DNA of 64,000 bases from Rhizobium leguminosarum. Lineage in GTDB: Bacteria; Pseudomonadota; Alphaproteobacteria; Rhizobiales; Rhizobiaceae. A program made the translations under genes and the position numbers. Location: assembly GCF_001652265.1 (NCBI RefSeq), contig NZ_LWBS01000086.1, positions 61,515-125,514 on the forward strand, given 5' to 3'. Below the pieces are notes generated by a model. That model saw nothing but the letters and a program-made list of their open reading frames with translations, made no database searches and was not told the origin of the DNA. Below, in pieces: positions 8,926 through 17,827 of the stretch. Within the stretch, counting starts at the first letter, position 1, and each line of letters starts with the position of its first letter.

Positions 8926-9716
8926 TCTTTCGCCCTCAGATCCGCGATCGTTGCGTCGACGCCGAAGTTGGCAAGCTCGTCGCGCCAGTGCCGCGAAAGC
9001 CCGGAATCGGTAATGACTTTCGCGGTGTCCAGCGGCGCGACTTTGTAGGTTGCCGTGGTTCCGAATTTCGAGGAATCGGCCAGGACGAAACAATTGGCCG
9101 ACCGAGCCAGCATGCGCCGGTTGAGGCTCGCTTCCGCACTATCCACGCTATAAATCGCACCGTCGGAGCTAATGGCGCTGGCGCCAAGAAAGAGCTGGTC
9201 GAACCATAATGTTTCCAGCATTGCCTCCGCCTGAGGTCCGACAAGCGACGCATTCTCGCTACGCAGGTGACCGCCGAGAAGCACTACCTCCAAATTCGGT
9301 ATATTCAGGAATTCCTGCGCCACCGTCAGGCCGTTGGTGAATATCCTCAGCGGCTTGGGGTTGATGCGAACGAGGCGCGCAAGCTGCAGGACGGTCGTTC
9401 CCGCGTCGAGAAAGATTGCCGTACGCGGATGAAGCAGATCGTAAGCCGCCGTGGCAATCGCCCGCTTGGCCGATAGATGGCGCTTTTCCCGCTCCTGAAA
9501 TGCAACCTCAACCGACGATCCTTCGGCAATGCGCGCTCCGCCATGCACGCGATCAATGGCCCCCTCCTGCTCAAGGATCTGCAAGTCTCTACGAACCGTG
9601 GCAAGCGATGCCCCGATCGCATCGGCAAGAGCCTGGATGGTCGAAAAGCCGTTCGCATAAAGGTGGCTGCGAATGGCATCCAGCCGATCGACCTTTACTC
9701 CGACTGCCTGGCTCAA
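8922..9716 (-). CDS. DeoR-family transcriptional regulator
   Basis: A 264-residue regulator with an N-terminal winged helix-turn-helix (STIQALADAIGASLATVRRDLQILEQEGAIDRVHGGA, about residues 25-60). A sugar-phosphate-sensing DeoR C-terminal domain follows, with FLDAGTT and LGGHLR in the phosphate-binding core. It is first in the 9716-1505 operon and so probably represses its own operon until a phosphosugar intermediate (perhaps tagatose-6-P or galactosamine-6-P) accumulates. A perfect palindrome at 9759-9771 upstream is the likely operator. Confidence 0.9.
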   Translation of the reverse strand: MSQAVGVKVDRLDAIRSHLYANGFSTIQALADAIGASLATVRRDLQILEQEGAIDRVHGGARIAEGSSVEVAFQEREKRHLSAKRAIATAAYDLLHPRTAIFLDAGTTVLQLARLVRINPKPLRIFTNGLTVAQEFLNIPNLEVVLLGGHLRSENASLVGPQAEAMLETLWFDQLFLGASAISSDGAIYSVDSAEASLNRRMLARSANCFVLADSSKFGTTATYKVAPLDTAKVITDSGLSRHWRDELANFGVDATIADLRAKE

Positions 9717-9758
9717 CGAAAATCTCCCTCACGACCCATCCCAATTTCGATCACAGTT

Positions 9759-9781
9759 TCACTTCAAGTGATCAGTGTCAA
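9759..9781 (-). promoter_or_regulatory. Putative DeoR operator and -35 box
   Basis: TCACTTCAAGTGA at 9759-9771 is a perfect 13-bp palindrome, 43 bp before the deoR-type start. Reading the minus strand, TTGACA (9781-9776) could be the -35 element and the palindrome would fill the spacer before a weak -10, so binding would block polymerase. Autoregulation is inferred. Confidence 0.5.
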
Positions 9782-9825
9782 TCAATTTTCTGACGTTTTA
9801 TGATTTATTGGGTGAGGCTGGAACG

Positions 9826-9855
9826 AAAAAAGACGCGCCGTGAAATCACGGCGCG
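9826..9855 (-). terminator. Rho-independent terminator after alpha-galactosidase gene
   Basis: CGCGCCGTGA (9834-9843) pairs perfectly with TCACGGCGCG (9846-9855) over a two-base loop, and the minus-strand transcript then runs into a U-rich tract (A-run at 9826-9831). It separates the alpha-galactosidase gene from the DeoR operon. Confidence 0.8.
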
Positions 9856-9905
9856 CCTAAAACGAATGAACTGCCATGTCCTGTGGCTGGCTTACCCGCG
9901 GGATC

Positions 9906-11222
9906 TCACTGATATCTCGGCAGCAAATCGCCGTGCGCATCGATCAGGTCATCGACAAGATTCCAGATTTGATCCGGGGACAATTCCGCAGACGTATGCG
10001 GATCGAGCAGAGCGGCTTGGTAGATGCGCTCGCGGTTTTTTGTAAGAGCCGCCTCGACCGTCAGCTGTTGAACAGAAACGCTCAAGTTCATGACGGCAGA
10101 AAGCTGAGAGGGGATCCGACCGACCCGGACCGGCTGAATTCCATTTCTGTCGACATGGCAAGGTACTTCCACGATACATTCATCGGGCAAATTCTCGATC
10201 AGCCCGTTGTTTGGGACATTGCCGTATATCAGCGCCGGGTTGCCAGTGACTGCGGCATGGATGATGCCGGCCGCATATTCGTTGCTGCGGCACACCTCGA
10301 TCGGCTTGCCGCCTTCCAGCTCCTTCCGCAAGGCATGCCACTCCTTTATCTGCACTTCGCAGCGCCGGATGTATTCGTCCAACGGGATATTAAGCTGATC
10401 AATCAGATCCCCTCGTCCTTCCTTGATGTACCAGGAGGTATACTCGGAGAAATGCTCGCTGGATTCGGTGACGAAGTGGCCGAGCCGTTTGAGCACATCG
10501 AACCGCACCCGATCATGCGGCGGGACGCGGCCATCGGCGGCGAGAGCGTTGAGCCTCGGATAGAGATCTTCCAGCCGTCCGTCGCTATGAACTTTCTCAT
10601 ATTTCAGGAAGAAGGCGACGTGATTGATGCCAGCCGAAACGTAGTTCACGTCGGCAATGTCCTCGCCGAGGCATTGCGCGAGATGCCCAGCTGTGTGCTG
10701 CACGCTATGACACAAGCCGATCGCGTGGATTTCCGGGGCCAGATCCTTGATCGCCCAGCAGTTGATGGCCATCGGGTTGACGTACTGCATCAGAAGAGCC
10801 CGCGGGCAGACCTCCTGCATGTCTCGGCAGATCGCCTCAAGGACTGGTATCGTACGCAAACCGCGGAAAATGCCGCCGATGCCAAGGGTGTCGGCGATCG
10901 TCTGACGCAAGCCATATCTTTTCGGAATGTCGAAGTCTGTGACGGTCGCCGGTTTGTAGCCACCGACCTGCATCATGAGGATGACGAAATCAGACCCGCG
11001 CAACGCTTCCCGCCGATCGAGCGTGGCGTCGATCCTGACGCTTGAAAGCTTAAGCGACTCGCAGATCCGGCGAGCGACGATCTCTGACGTCTTCAGTCGC
11101 TCTGGATCGATATCGAAGAGGCTGATGACGTAGTCGCCGCCTCTCTGCGAGGACAGGACATCTCCCAGAATGTTCTGGGCAAAAACGGTGCTACCAGCGC
11201 CAACCAGACAAATCTTCGGCAT
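9906..11222 (-). CDS. melA: Alpha-galactosidase, glycoside hydrolase family 4
   Basis: A 438-residue cytoplasmic NAD- and Mn-dependent GH4 enzyme. The N-terminal Rossmann motif is KICLVGAGST (3-12). QYVNPMAINCWA and GLCHSVQ follow; the CHSV motif is the one found in GH4 alpha-galactosidases, as opposed to CNVP-type phosphoglucosidases. GINHVAFF carries the conserved His near the metal. It should hydrolyse melibiose or raffinose-type alpha-galactosides by the redox-assisted GH4 mechanism. No transporter lies next to it. It diverges from an AraC regulator gene that carries a stop codon and ends in a strong terminator. Confidence 0.85.
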   Translation of the reverse strand: MPKICLVGAGSTVFAQNILGDVLSSQRGGDYVISLFDIDPERLKTSEIVARRICESLKLSSVRIDATLDRREALRGSDFVILMMQVGGYKPATVTDFDIPKRYGLRQTIADTLGIGGIFRGLRTIPVLEAICRDMQEVCPRALLMQYVNPMAINCWAIKDLAPEIHAIGLCHSVQHTAGHLAQCLGEDIADVNYVSAGINHVAFFLKYEKVHSDGRLEDLYPRLNALAADGRVPPHDRVRFDVLKRLGHFVTESSEHFSEYTSWYIKEGRGDLIDQLNIPLDEYIRRCEVQIKEWHALRKELEGGKPIEVCRSNEYAAGIIHAAVTGNPALIYGNVPNNGLIENLPDECIVEVPCHVDRNGIQPVRVGRIPSQLSAVMNLSVSVQQLTVEAALTKNRERIYQAALLDPHTSAELSPDQIWNLVDDLIDAHGDLLPRYQ

Positions 11223-11321
11223 TGCAATCTCCCCATCGGTTGTGATTGCTTATTGCGCCTTCTAGATTGGAATTTCCTCCTCACGTTGGGCTAATAATTC
11301 CGAGATTCGAGCCTCAAACAT

Positions 11322-12188
11322 ATGAAACATACCCAAAGCCGCGGCGAATGGATTGGATCCCGAGGAGAGTTCTTGATCGAGCGTCACATCGCTGATGCGA
11401 TGGCCGCACCGCATTGGCACGACCACGTTGAATTAAACCTGCTCATGGCAGGCCAGATGACCTATCTTTTCAATGGACGGCAGGAACAGGTGGAGGCCGG
11501 CCGCCTGGTCTTATTCTGGGCCGCGATTCCCCATCAGACGATCGCTGTTGCCGAAAACGCGCCGCTCGTATGCCTCTATCTTCCCCTTGTCGATTTTCTG
11601 GGTCTGCCGGTGGACAGAAAGGCAAGGCAGTCGATCATGCAGGGGAGATTTCTGTCGCAGGGAAATCAGGAAGCGATGGATGCTTTGACCCTCCCACGAT
11701 GGGAAAAGGAATGGCAGTGCGGCAGTGCGGCAAGACGGAAATTGGTCGTGGAGGAGGTTCGACTGCGAATAAGACGTCTGATCCTGGACAATGCTGAAAG
11801 CGACAATTCGCCAACCCATGTCTCTCCGACATCGTTGGCCGGCCACGCGGTGCGACACGTCGAGCTGCTGATCGACCTCATCAATTCCCGCTACGCAGAT
11901 CCAGTAAGCGTACCCGATCTCGCATAACTCGCGGGCATGCATCCAAGCACCGCCAACAGCGCTTTCCGAAAGGTTCTGGGAATATCAGTCAACGAATACC
12001 TGGCCCGACATCGGATTGCCCGCGCGATGCAGCTACTGACGGACACGGACGATCCGGTCCTCCAGATCGGTTTTGACTGCGGGTTTGGTTCCAGCAGTCG
12101 CTTTTACGAGATTTTCAAGGAGCGAACGGGTACGACCCCCCGTCATTTCCGGGAAGCGGTAAACTCCAAGAACACTCCGTCGCCTTGA
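11322..12188 (+). pseudogene. AraC-family regulator interrupted by an in-frame stop
   Basis: Residues 1-201 (11322-11927) give a cupin-type AraC N-terminal domain (HWHDHVELNLLMAGQMTYLF) ending in SVPDLA-stop. After TAA the same frame continues with LAGMHPSTANSAFRKVLGISVNEYL and the second helix-turn-helix to 12188. The full frame would be 288 residues, a normal AraC length, so a single base change to TAA inside the first DNA-binding helix region breaks the gene. A separate re-start at 11937 would give an isolated fragment of 83 residues. It is divergent from the alpha-galactosidase gene and was probably its activator, as MelR/RafR-type proteins are. Confidence 0.85.
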
Positions 12189-12323
12189 TGGGATTCAAAC
12201 CGACGAGGTACAGATCGTTCTTGTGTCCCGGCTTCCGCTGCCGATATGACCGCCGATCCGGAGCGGAGTCGCAATTGACGTTTAGCCGCTACGACGCGCC
12301 ATCCGGCAAATGATGGCTCTAAA

Positions 12324-12425
12324 GCATGTCGCGCGAAAATGTGTAGCGGTTCTGCGCTAACGACATGCGTAAAAACAAAGACCTAAAGCGCGAGGAGCGA
12401 ATCTGAAAGATTGCGACGCGCTTTA
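12324..12425. repeat. Rhizobial palindromic intergenic repeat (RIME-like)
   Basis: Two stem-loops are visible: GCATGTCG (12324-12331) with CGACATGC (12361-12368), and TAAAGCGC (12384-12391) with GCGCTTTA (12418-12425). The sequence resembles repeats scattered between genes in Rhizobium. Its 3' end overlaps the HD-GYP stop codon. It shares an internal module with the repeat at 58242-58351. Confidence 0.65.
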
Positions 12426-13382
12426 GTGGAGCGTGCCGCTGATTACCATTTTTGACACGAATGCGGAAAGAAGCTGGCTATCGAAATGGCCGGGCGAATT
12501 CATCATCATGTTGATCGCCTCCGCTTGTGAGAAGGCGCGCTTATACGGCCTGATTGTGGTCAGCGCTTCGTAAACGTCACAAATCGCCGCAAGCCGGGCG
12601 ACGTAAGGGATCTTCTTTCCGGCGAGCCGACCAGGATAGCCAGAGCCATCGAACTTTTCGTGGTGGTAGCGACAAATGTCGAGCACCGGCTCCGGGACAT
12701 GCGCGACATAAGAAACCAGCTCATATCCCCGCTGGGGATGCCCGCGGACTAGATCCATTTCCTCGGCCGTCAGCTTACCGGGTTTCGTCAAAACTTCGTC
12801 CGGGAGCGCCATTTTTCCAAGATCGTGAACCAGCCCACCCAGCCCCAATACCCGCACATCCTCTTCTCCATGACCGAGGCTGCGCCCTAGGGTGATCATC
12901 AATGCGCTAACCGCCAGCGAGTGGAGGAACGTCAACTCATCCTTTTCCTTCAGCTTCGCGACTGCGATCAGCGCGCCGGCGTTGTCGAAGGCCGCCGACA
13001 TGATCCGCTCCACAGCTGCGCTTGCCGCATCACTGGCGAAAGAGGCCTTGATCCTGGCGTGCGCAAGCATTTGACGGATCTGCGGTCTTGTATCCTCGAC
13101 GCATTCTCTCGCCTGCTTGATATCCTCTGCCGAAAACACGGCACGAAGCTGGGCGTCAAACGCAGCCCGGTCGATGTCCTGTGCCCCGCCCGGATCGACA
13201 TCCGCGCCCTTTCCAACATCGATCACGACCGTCATCAGGCGGCTTGCCATCAAACTCTCGAGCTGACCGGCGGCCGAGATCAGGAACGGCTTGAATCGAC
13301 GTGTCCTGTCTTCTCCCTCAATTTCGACGTCCTCAACATACATTCCGACCCGCAATTGGCTGACATGTATCCGTTTTCGCAT
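12423..13382 (-). CDS. HD-GYP domain cyclic-di-GMP phosphodiesterase
   Basis: A 319-residue protein with a DUF3391-type N-terminus (MRKRIHVSQLRVGMYV) and a C-terminal HD-GYP domain. The metal-binding and signature residues are complete: FLHSLAVSALM, HDLGKMALP, HPQRGYEL, and HHEKFDGSGYPGRL. HD-GYP proteins hydrolyse c-di-GMP to GMP or pGpG in the cytoplasm. I chose the ATG at 13382 because it matches the usual start of the family; a TTG at 13415 would add 11 residues. It follows the GGDEF-EAL gene on the same strand after 84 bp. Confidence 0.85.
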   Translation of the reverse strand: MRKRIHVSQLRVGMYVEDVEIEGEDRTRRFKPFLISAAGQLESLMASRLMTVVIDVGKGADVDPGGAQDIDRAAFDAQLRAVFSAEDIKQARECVEDTRPQIRQMLAHARIKASFASDAASAAVERIMSAAFDNAGALIAVAKLKEKDELTFLHSLAVSALMITLGRSLGHGEEDVRVLGLGGLVHDLGKMALPDEVLTKPGKLTAEEMDLVRGHPQRGYELVSYVAHVPEPVLDICRYHHEKFDGSGYPGRLAGKKIPYVARLAAICDVYEALTTIRPYKRAFSQAEAINMMMNSPGHFDSQLLSAFVSKMVISGTLH

Positions 13383-13466
13383 CTCTGATCCGTTCAAAAT
13401 AATCTTGGTACTCAAGCGTTGTCTCAGGTATCTGGGGCTGGCCCGAGCGCGAAAACCTGGCTCAGG

Positions 13467-15329
13467 CTATAGGGCTCCGGCACGGGTCTTGTCTTGGTTG
13501 AGCCGTTGTCCGTGCTGCTCCAAAATGGCTGTGGCAACCGTTCGATCGACTGCTTTCGAAAACAGATAGCCCTGTCCGAGCTTGCAGCCGAGTTGGCTCA
13601 GTTGAACAGCTTGGGGTTCTGTTTCAATCCCTTCTGCGACGACCCGGATTCCCAGCTTGTGAGCTATTCCGATCAGGCCCTCAACGATGAAAGTCCCAGC
13701 ATCGCCCGGCACCATGCGGTCGATGAAGGACTTGTCGATCTTGATGATGTCGACCGGCACTGTCAGCAGGTGGGTCAAAGACGCGTAACCCGTGCCGAAG
13801 TCGTCGAGGGCAACTCGCAAGCCCTTGGACCGAAGAGCCTTTATCTCGTCCGCGACGACATAGTCCCGTTGTCCGAGATAGACCGATTCCGTCACTTCGA
13901 GGATGATGTGCTTGAGAGGAACCTCCGCTTCCCCGAAAATTCGGCACAACCTGTCTTGCAGATTACCGCCACGAAAATCTGCGGCGGACAGGTTGATGCC
14001 GACATGCTGGAGAGGAAGGCCTCGGGCCAGCCAGCTGCGGATGTCCCTCGCAACCCTCAGCAACATCCGTTGGGTGAGCTCAGCAGCAATATGCGCGTCT
14101 TTCGTGGCCTCATGGAAATGCGCTGCGGCTATGATTTCGCCGGAAGGCGTGGTCATTCGACACAAGGCTTCGAAACCGACAATTTCGCGCGTATCCAGGC
14201 GCAAGATCGGCTGGTAATGCGCGTCGATGCGATCGTCCTCCAGGGCGACGCCCACATCGCGAACCGCCCTGAAGCGTCTGGTCAGGGCGGTGCCCAGGCC
14301 GGGATAGTGTTGCACGTACCGACCGCGGTTGTATTCTTTCGCGTGATAGAGCGCCACATCGGCGTTCTGGCGGATCTGGTCAGGGTTTGTTTCCGTCTCT
14401 GCCAACGCGCCGCCAATCGTCGCGGCGGGAAAGACGACATGGCCGTCGCACGGTGAAGGAGAAGACAGTGCTGTGAGGATGTCGGTCGCTCTCGCTTTCA
14501 GATCAAGGTCTTTGTCGTCCGACACGATGACAGCAAACTCATCTCCACCGAGCCTAAAGGTGTATTGGGCGCCTGCTGTCGCGCAAATCCGGTCTGCGAC
14601 CACTTGGATCAAAGCGTCGCCGGCTGCGTGCCCGAACGTGTCGTTCACGAGTTTCAAGTTGTCGATGTCAACGAGCAAGATGCCCCAGGGGCGTCGGGAT
14701 CGAGGCAGCTCTTCGGCGAGAAGCAGGTTGAAACGAGCGCGATTCGACAGGCCCGTCATAGCGTCGCTGTATGTCAGCCGCTGGCGTTCCATCACCCGCT
14801 CTTCGCGATCGATGGCGATTGTGCAGAGATGGGCACAAGCGTCGACGAGGTCCCGTTCGACGGCCTTTGGACCGCGGCGATCTCGATAGTAGAAGGCGAA
14901 GGTGCCGATCACCCGGTCGCCGCTCTTGATTGGGCTGGACCAGCAAGCCCGCAACCCCAGCGGAAGCACCAGGGACTTGAAATCCTGCCAACGAGGATCG
15001 GTCTCGATATCGGTGACGACGACCGCTTCTCCGAAGTAGGCAGCAGCGCCACAGGAGCCCGCAAGAGGACCGGCTTCAAGATTGTCGACAGCCGCTGAGT
15101 AGTCAGGCGGAAGCGAAGGTCCAGCGAGTGTGTGAAGACGACTTCCGTCGAACCTCAGCACCGAAGCGATGATCCCAGGAACGGCGGCCTCAACCTTGAG
15201 GCAAAGTTGCTCGATCGTTGCTGCCAGCGGTTCCCCTTTGGCAATCATTTCCAGAATGGCATTCTGCAACTCAAGGATCATAAGGTCACTTCCCGGAAGG
15301 AAACCCATGCCTACCAAACCGACTTTCAA
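13467..15329 (-). CDS. GAF-GGDEF-EAL cyclic-di-GMP signalling protein
   Basis: A 620-residue protein with a GAF domain (about 20-175), then GGDEF (FRLGGDEFAV, with DIDNLKLVNDTFGH) and EAL. The EAL catalytic set is complete: ExLxR (GFEALCRM), NLSAADF, LEVTES, LDDFGTGYASL, KIDKSFI, VAEGIE and QGYLFSK. Both synthase and phosphodiesterase activities are therefore possible. No RxxD inhibitory site stands five residues before GGDEF. It lacks membrane segments, so input is probably through the GAF domain. It pairs with the downstream HD-GYP gene. Confidence 0.85.
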   Translation of the reverse strand: MKVGLVGMGFLPGSDLMILELQNAILEMIAKGEPLAATIEQLCLKVEAAVPGIIASVLRFDGSRLHTLAGPSLPPDYSAAVDNLEAGPLAGSCGAAAYFGEAVVVTDIETDPRWQDFKSLVLPLGLRACWSSPIKSGDRVIGTFAFYYRDRRGPKAVERDLVDACAHLCTIAIDREERVMERQRLTYSDAMTGLSNRARFNLLLAEELPRSRRPWGILLVDIDNLKLVNDTFGHAAGDALIQVVADRICATAGAQYTFRLGGDEFAVIVSDDKDLDLKARATDILTALSSPSPCDGHVVFPAATIGGALAETETNPDQIRQNADVALYHAKEYNRGRYVQHYPGLGTALTRRFRAVRDVGVALEDDRIDAHYQPILRLDTREIVGFEALCRMTTPSGEIIAAAHFHEATKDAHIAAELTQRMLLRVARDIRSWLARGLPLQHVGINLSAADFRGGNLQDRLCRIFGEAEVPLKHIILEVTESVYLGQRDYVVADEIKALRSKGLRVALDDFGTGYASLTHLLTVPVDIIKIDKSFIDRMVPGDAGTFIVEGLIGIAHKLGIRVVAEGIETEPQAVQLSQLGCKLGQGYLFSKAVDRTVATAILEQHGQRLNQDKTRAGAL

Positions 15330-15649
15330 ATCAGGTTACGCCGTTGATTAGATTTTGATCGAATGGACGCCGAATGATCAGTTCAGGACCTGTCGTGCCG
15401 AGCTTCGCGTGCGAAAGTTTTCTCCACCATTCGGACCTCCTTCTCGGACGGAGTGAGATTGACCGATGTCACGCTCATTCTCTAAAGACGATTATCAAAT
15501 ACAATCCTCAGTCGCGCTCTTGAGGGCGCCGAGTCGGTGAGCACGGTATAATTTTCGAGAGTAAGAAATCAGCTTATCGGATATGGTTCTAAATGCGTTG
15601 CAATGTCCCCCTCTGGCCGTCGCCGCACAAATGGAAATTGGCCTAAAAG
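15330..15649. other. Intergenic region between divergent signalling genes
   Basis: About 320 bp holding the promoters of the GGDEF-EAL gene (minus) and the sensor kinase gene (plus). A TATAAT hexamer lies near 15547. A 31-codon minus-strand frame is visible here, but it lacks a convincing ribosome site. I see no RNA gene. Confidence 0.4.
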
Positions 15650-17185
15650 ATGATCGGTGGCGATAAATACGTTGGCTCCGTGGGAAAAGCATCGCTCGCG
15701 ATCATCGCGCTGATGTTTCTGTCACTGACCACCCTCTTGTCGCTCTGGCTCATATCCAGCTACGAGACGGCTGTTCGCCGGGGCGATGAGCGTGTCAGCG
15801 CTGCTTCCAAAATCGTTGCAGCGAACGCGAATTGGTTGAATTCCCTTGCCCGGGAGACCCTGCACCGAATTGATGATGCTCTGGGGTCGAGTATGTCTTT
15901 GCCCGGCCCGGACCGCGTGCGCGATCTCGACGCTGCCGTCTACGACCTTCCTCCTCAGGCGACTGCCTATGTCATCGGGGCCGATGGAGAAACGCTCTAT
16001 TCAAATGATCGCGATATCCGGCCGGTCGACGTTACGGATCGCGACTACTTCGTTCGGCTGAGAAACGGTGCTGACGAATATACATCGCCGCTGATCATCA
16101 GCCGCCTTTCCCAGCAGCAGATATTCGTCTTCAGCCGCAGGCTCGAACGAAATGGCGTGTTCGCCGGCGTCGCCGTGATTGCCTTCGACGCGAGCATCCT
16201 AAGGCCAATATGGGACGCGGTCGCGATAGGCGAGAACTCGATTGTCAGCCTCATAAGACGCGACGGGCAACTTATCGCCCGATACCCGGAACCCGCCGGA
16301 CCAGTCGATATGCGAAACCACAAGCTGTTTACCGACTATATGAGGAAGGCGACATCAGGCACATATCGCTCCGTGTCGCCAGTCGACCATGAAGACCGTC
16401 TGGTCGGGTACCGAATCCTCGAACGCACCCCTTTTGTGGCCATTGCTTCAGCAGATATCCATGTGATCATGCAGCCCTTTTGGGAGGATGCCAAGATCGC
16501 GGCCTTGTTGGTCGCTTTCGCCCTTGTCGGCGCTTTAGCCGCCGCATTGTGGATTCAGAACCTCATCAAGGTGGACACATTGCACACCAGGCAGCTTGCG
16601 GATGCGTTGCGGTCGAATGAAACGCTCATGCGTGAGATACACCATCGAGTGAAGAACAACCTGCAGACGGTGATGGCCCTGCTGCGCTTGCAGGGTTTTG
16701 AACCGGAGGCCGTTCAAAAATTAAACGAGCGCATTTCTGCAATGTCCGCAGTTCACGAGCAGATGTACGGCTTCGACCAGTTTAGCGGAATATCTGCTCG
16801 AGAATTCATTCCATCATTCGTCAGGACGCTCGTCGACGTCCATGGTCGCGCCGTTTCCGTCGACTTTGAAATCGACGACATCGTGATTGCAGCAGACAAG
16901 GCAACGCCGTTTGCCCTCCTGCTCAACGAGTTGATTGCCAACAGCATGAAATACGCATTCGACGGCCGGGCATCCGGAAATATTCGCGTCATGCTGCACG
17001 CGACTGAAGGAGAGGACTCTCTGCTTACCGTCGCGGACGACGGGATTGGATTTGATGGCCGATCGGACAGCGCCGGGATGGGGACGCGGCTGATTAAGGC
17101 CTTCGTCAATCAACTGCATGGCGAGGCGAGATACAATCGCCTGGAAGGGACGCAGTTTACGGCGACACTCAAGCTTGCCGATTGA
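15650..17185 (+). CDS. Membrane sensor histidine kinase, HisKA_2 (HWE-related) type
   Basis: A 511-residue kinase. Membrane segments lie at about 13-35 and 281-301, flanking a periplasmic double-Cache/PAS-like sensor with YSNDRDIRPVDVTDRDYF. The cytoplasmic part has the HisKA_2 box (REIHHRVKNNLQTVMALL), with phosphoacceptor His near 332, then an ATPase domain with LLNELIANSMKYAF (N box), DDGIGFDG (G1) and GMGTRLIKAF (G2). No response regulator gene is adjacent, so the partner is encoded elsewhere. The ATG at 15650 directly precedes a short cytoplasmic tail and the first helix. Confidence 0.85.
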   Translation: MIGGDKYVGSVGKASLAIIALMFLSLTTLLSLWLISSYETAVRRGDERVSAASKIVAANANWLNSLARETLHRIDDALGSSMSLPGPDRVRDLDAAVYDLPPQATAYVIGADGETLYSNDRDIRPVDVTDRDYFVRLRNGADEYTSPLIISRLSQQQIFVFSRRLERNGVFAGVAVIAFDASILRPIWDAVAIGENSIVSLIRRDGQLIARYPEPAGPVDMRNHKLFTDYMRKATSGTYRSVSPVDHEDRLVGYRILERTPFVAIASADIHVIMQPFWEDAKIAALLVAFALVGALAAALWIQNLIKVDTLHTRQLADALRSNETLMREIHHRVKNNLQTVMALLRLQGFEPEAVQKLNERISAMSAVHEQMYGFDQFSGISAREFIPSFVRTLVDVHGRAVSVDFEIDDIVIAADKATPFALLLNELIANSMKYAFDGRASGNIRVMLHATEGEDSLLTVADDGIGFDGRSDSAGMGTRLIKAFVNQLHGEARYNRLEGTQFTATLKLAD

Positions 17186-17358
17186 GCGAGAGCTCATTCG
17201 AAGCAATGTCCCTGCCCAAAGCAAGCTTTCGTTATCCCCGCTGCATCGGGAAACACTTTTCATCGAGCTGGGGGGACACATTTTCAAGGTGCCCTGCCGC
17301 TCGCGCGGGATTTCCTCGCGTCGGCTTTGCTGAATTCAGATGTCACTGGGAGCAAAAC

Positions 17359-17682
17359 ATGACGAAAGTTCCAACCATAGCCCGTATCTGGCGTGGTCGC
17401 ACCAAGCCGGAATTTGCCGATGAATACGAAGCCTACAATCGCGCTGAGGGAATTCCGCCGCTGCTAAAGACGGCACTCGGCGTCCAATTGCTGCGCGAAG
17501 ATCGAAAGGATGAAACATGGTTCACGACGATCTCCTATTGGGCGGACATGGAATCGATGACGGCGTTTACCAAAGGCGATCCACGGCAGGTTCATCATCT
17601 GGAGCGAGACGCAGAACTACTTTGCGAGCTTCCCGAGCGTATCCAGATACATAAGATAGTGGTCCCTCCCAATCTGCGTTGA
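17359..17682 (+). CDS. Antibiotic biosynthesis monooxygenase-like small protein
   Basis: A 107-residue ferredoxin-like alpha+beta protein related to ABM-domain proteins (IARIWRGRTKPEFADEYEAY, then TISYWADMESMTAFTKGD). Such proteins are cytoplasmic dimers that act in quinone or haem oxidation or have no known role. GGGAG precedes the ATG at 17359. It stands alone between the kinase gene and the LacI promoter, and the substrate is unknown. Confidence 0.65.
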   Translation: MTKVPTIARIWRGRTKPEFADEYEAYNRAEGIPPLLKTALGVQLLREDRKDETWFTTISYWADMESMTAFTKGDPRQVHHLERDAELLCELPERIQIHKIVVPPNLR

Positions 17683-17760
17683 GAATCCCTGGCCGCTTCC
17701 AAGGTCTCGCGCCTCCCGCCAGTCCAAAGATAATCATAGCTTCCGGCGCCTCCAAATGAA

Positions 17761-17796
17761 CCAAAACGTTTTGGCTTGACTCCCAAAACGTTTTGG
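17761..17796 (+). promoter_or_regulatory. Twin LacI-type operators flanking a -35 box
   Basis: CCAAAACGTTTTGG occurs twice as a perfect 14-bp palindrome, at 17761-17774 and 17783-17796, 22 bp apart start to start (about two helical turns). A -35-like TTGACT (17776-17781) lies between them. The central CG and symmetric arms are typical of LacI/GalR operators. The likely binder is the LacI protein encoded 31 bp downstream. Confidence 0.75.
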
Positions 17797-17827
17797 AGAA
17801 TCTTTTTCTTAATTCGGGAGGAAGATC

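Noticed and set aside
9876..11045. 389-codon plus-strand frame opposite the alpha-galactosidase
   Set aside because: It is a shadow of the GH4 gene; the minus-strand product carries all GH4 motifs.
15380..15480. 31-codon minus-strand ORF upstream of the GGDEF-EAL gene
   Set aside because: It has no convincing ribosome site and no recognisable motif, so it is not reported as a gene.
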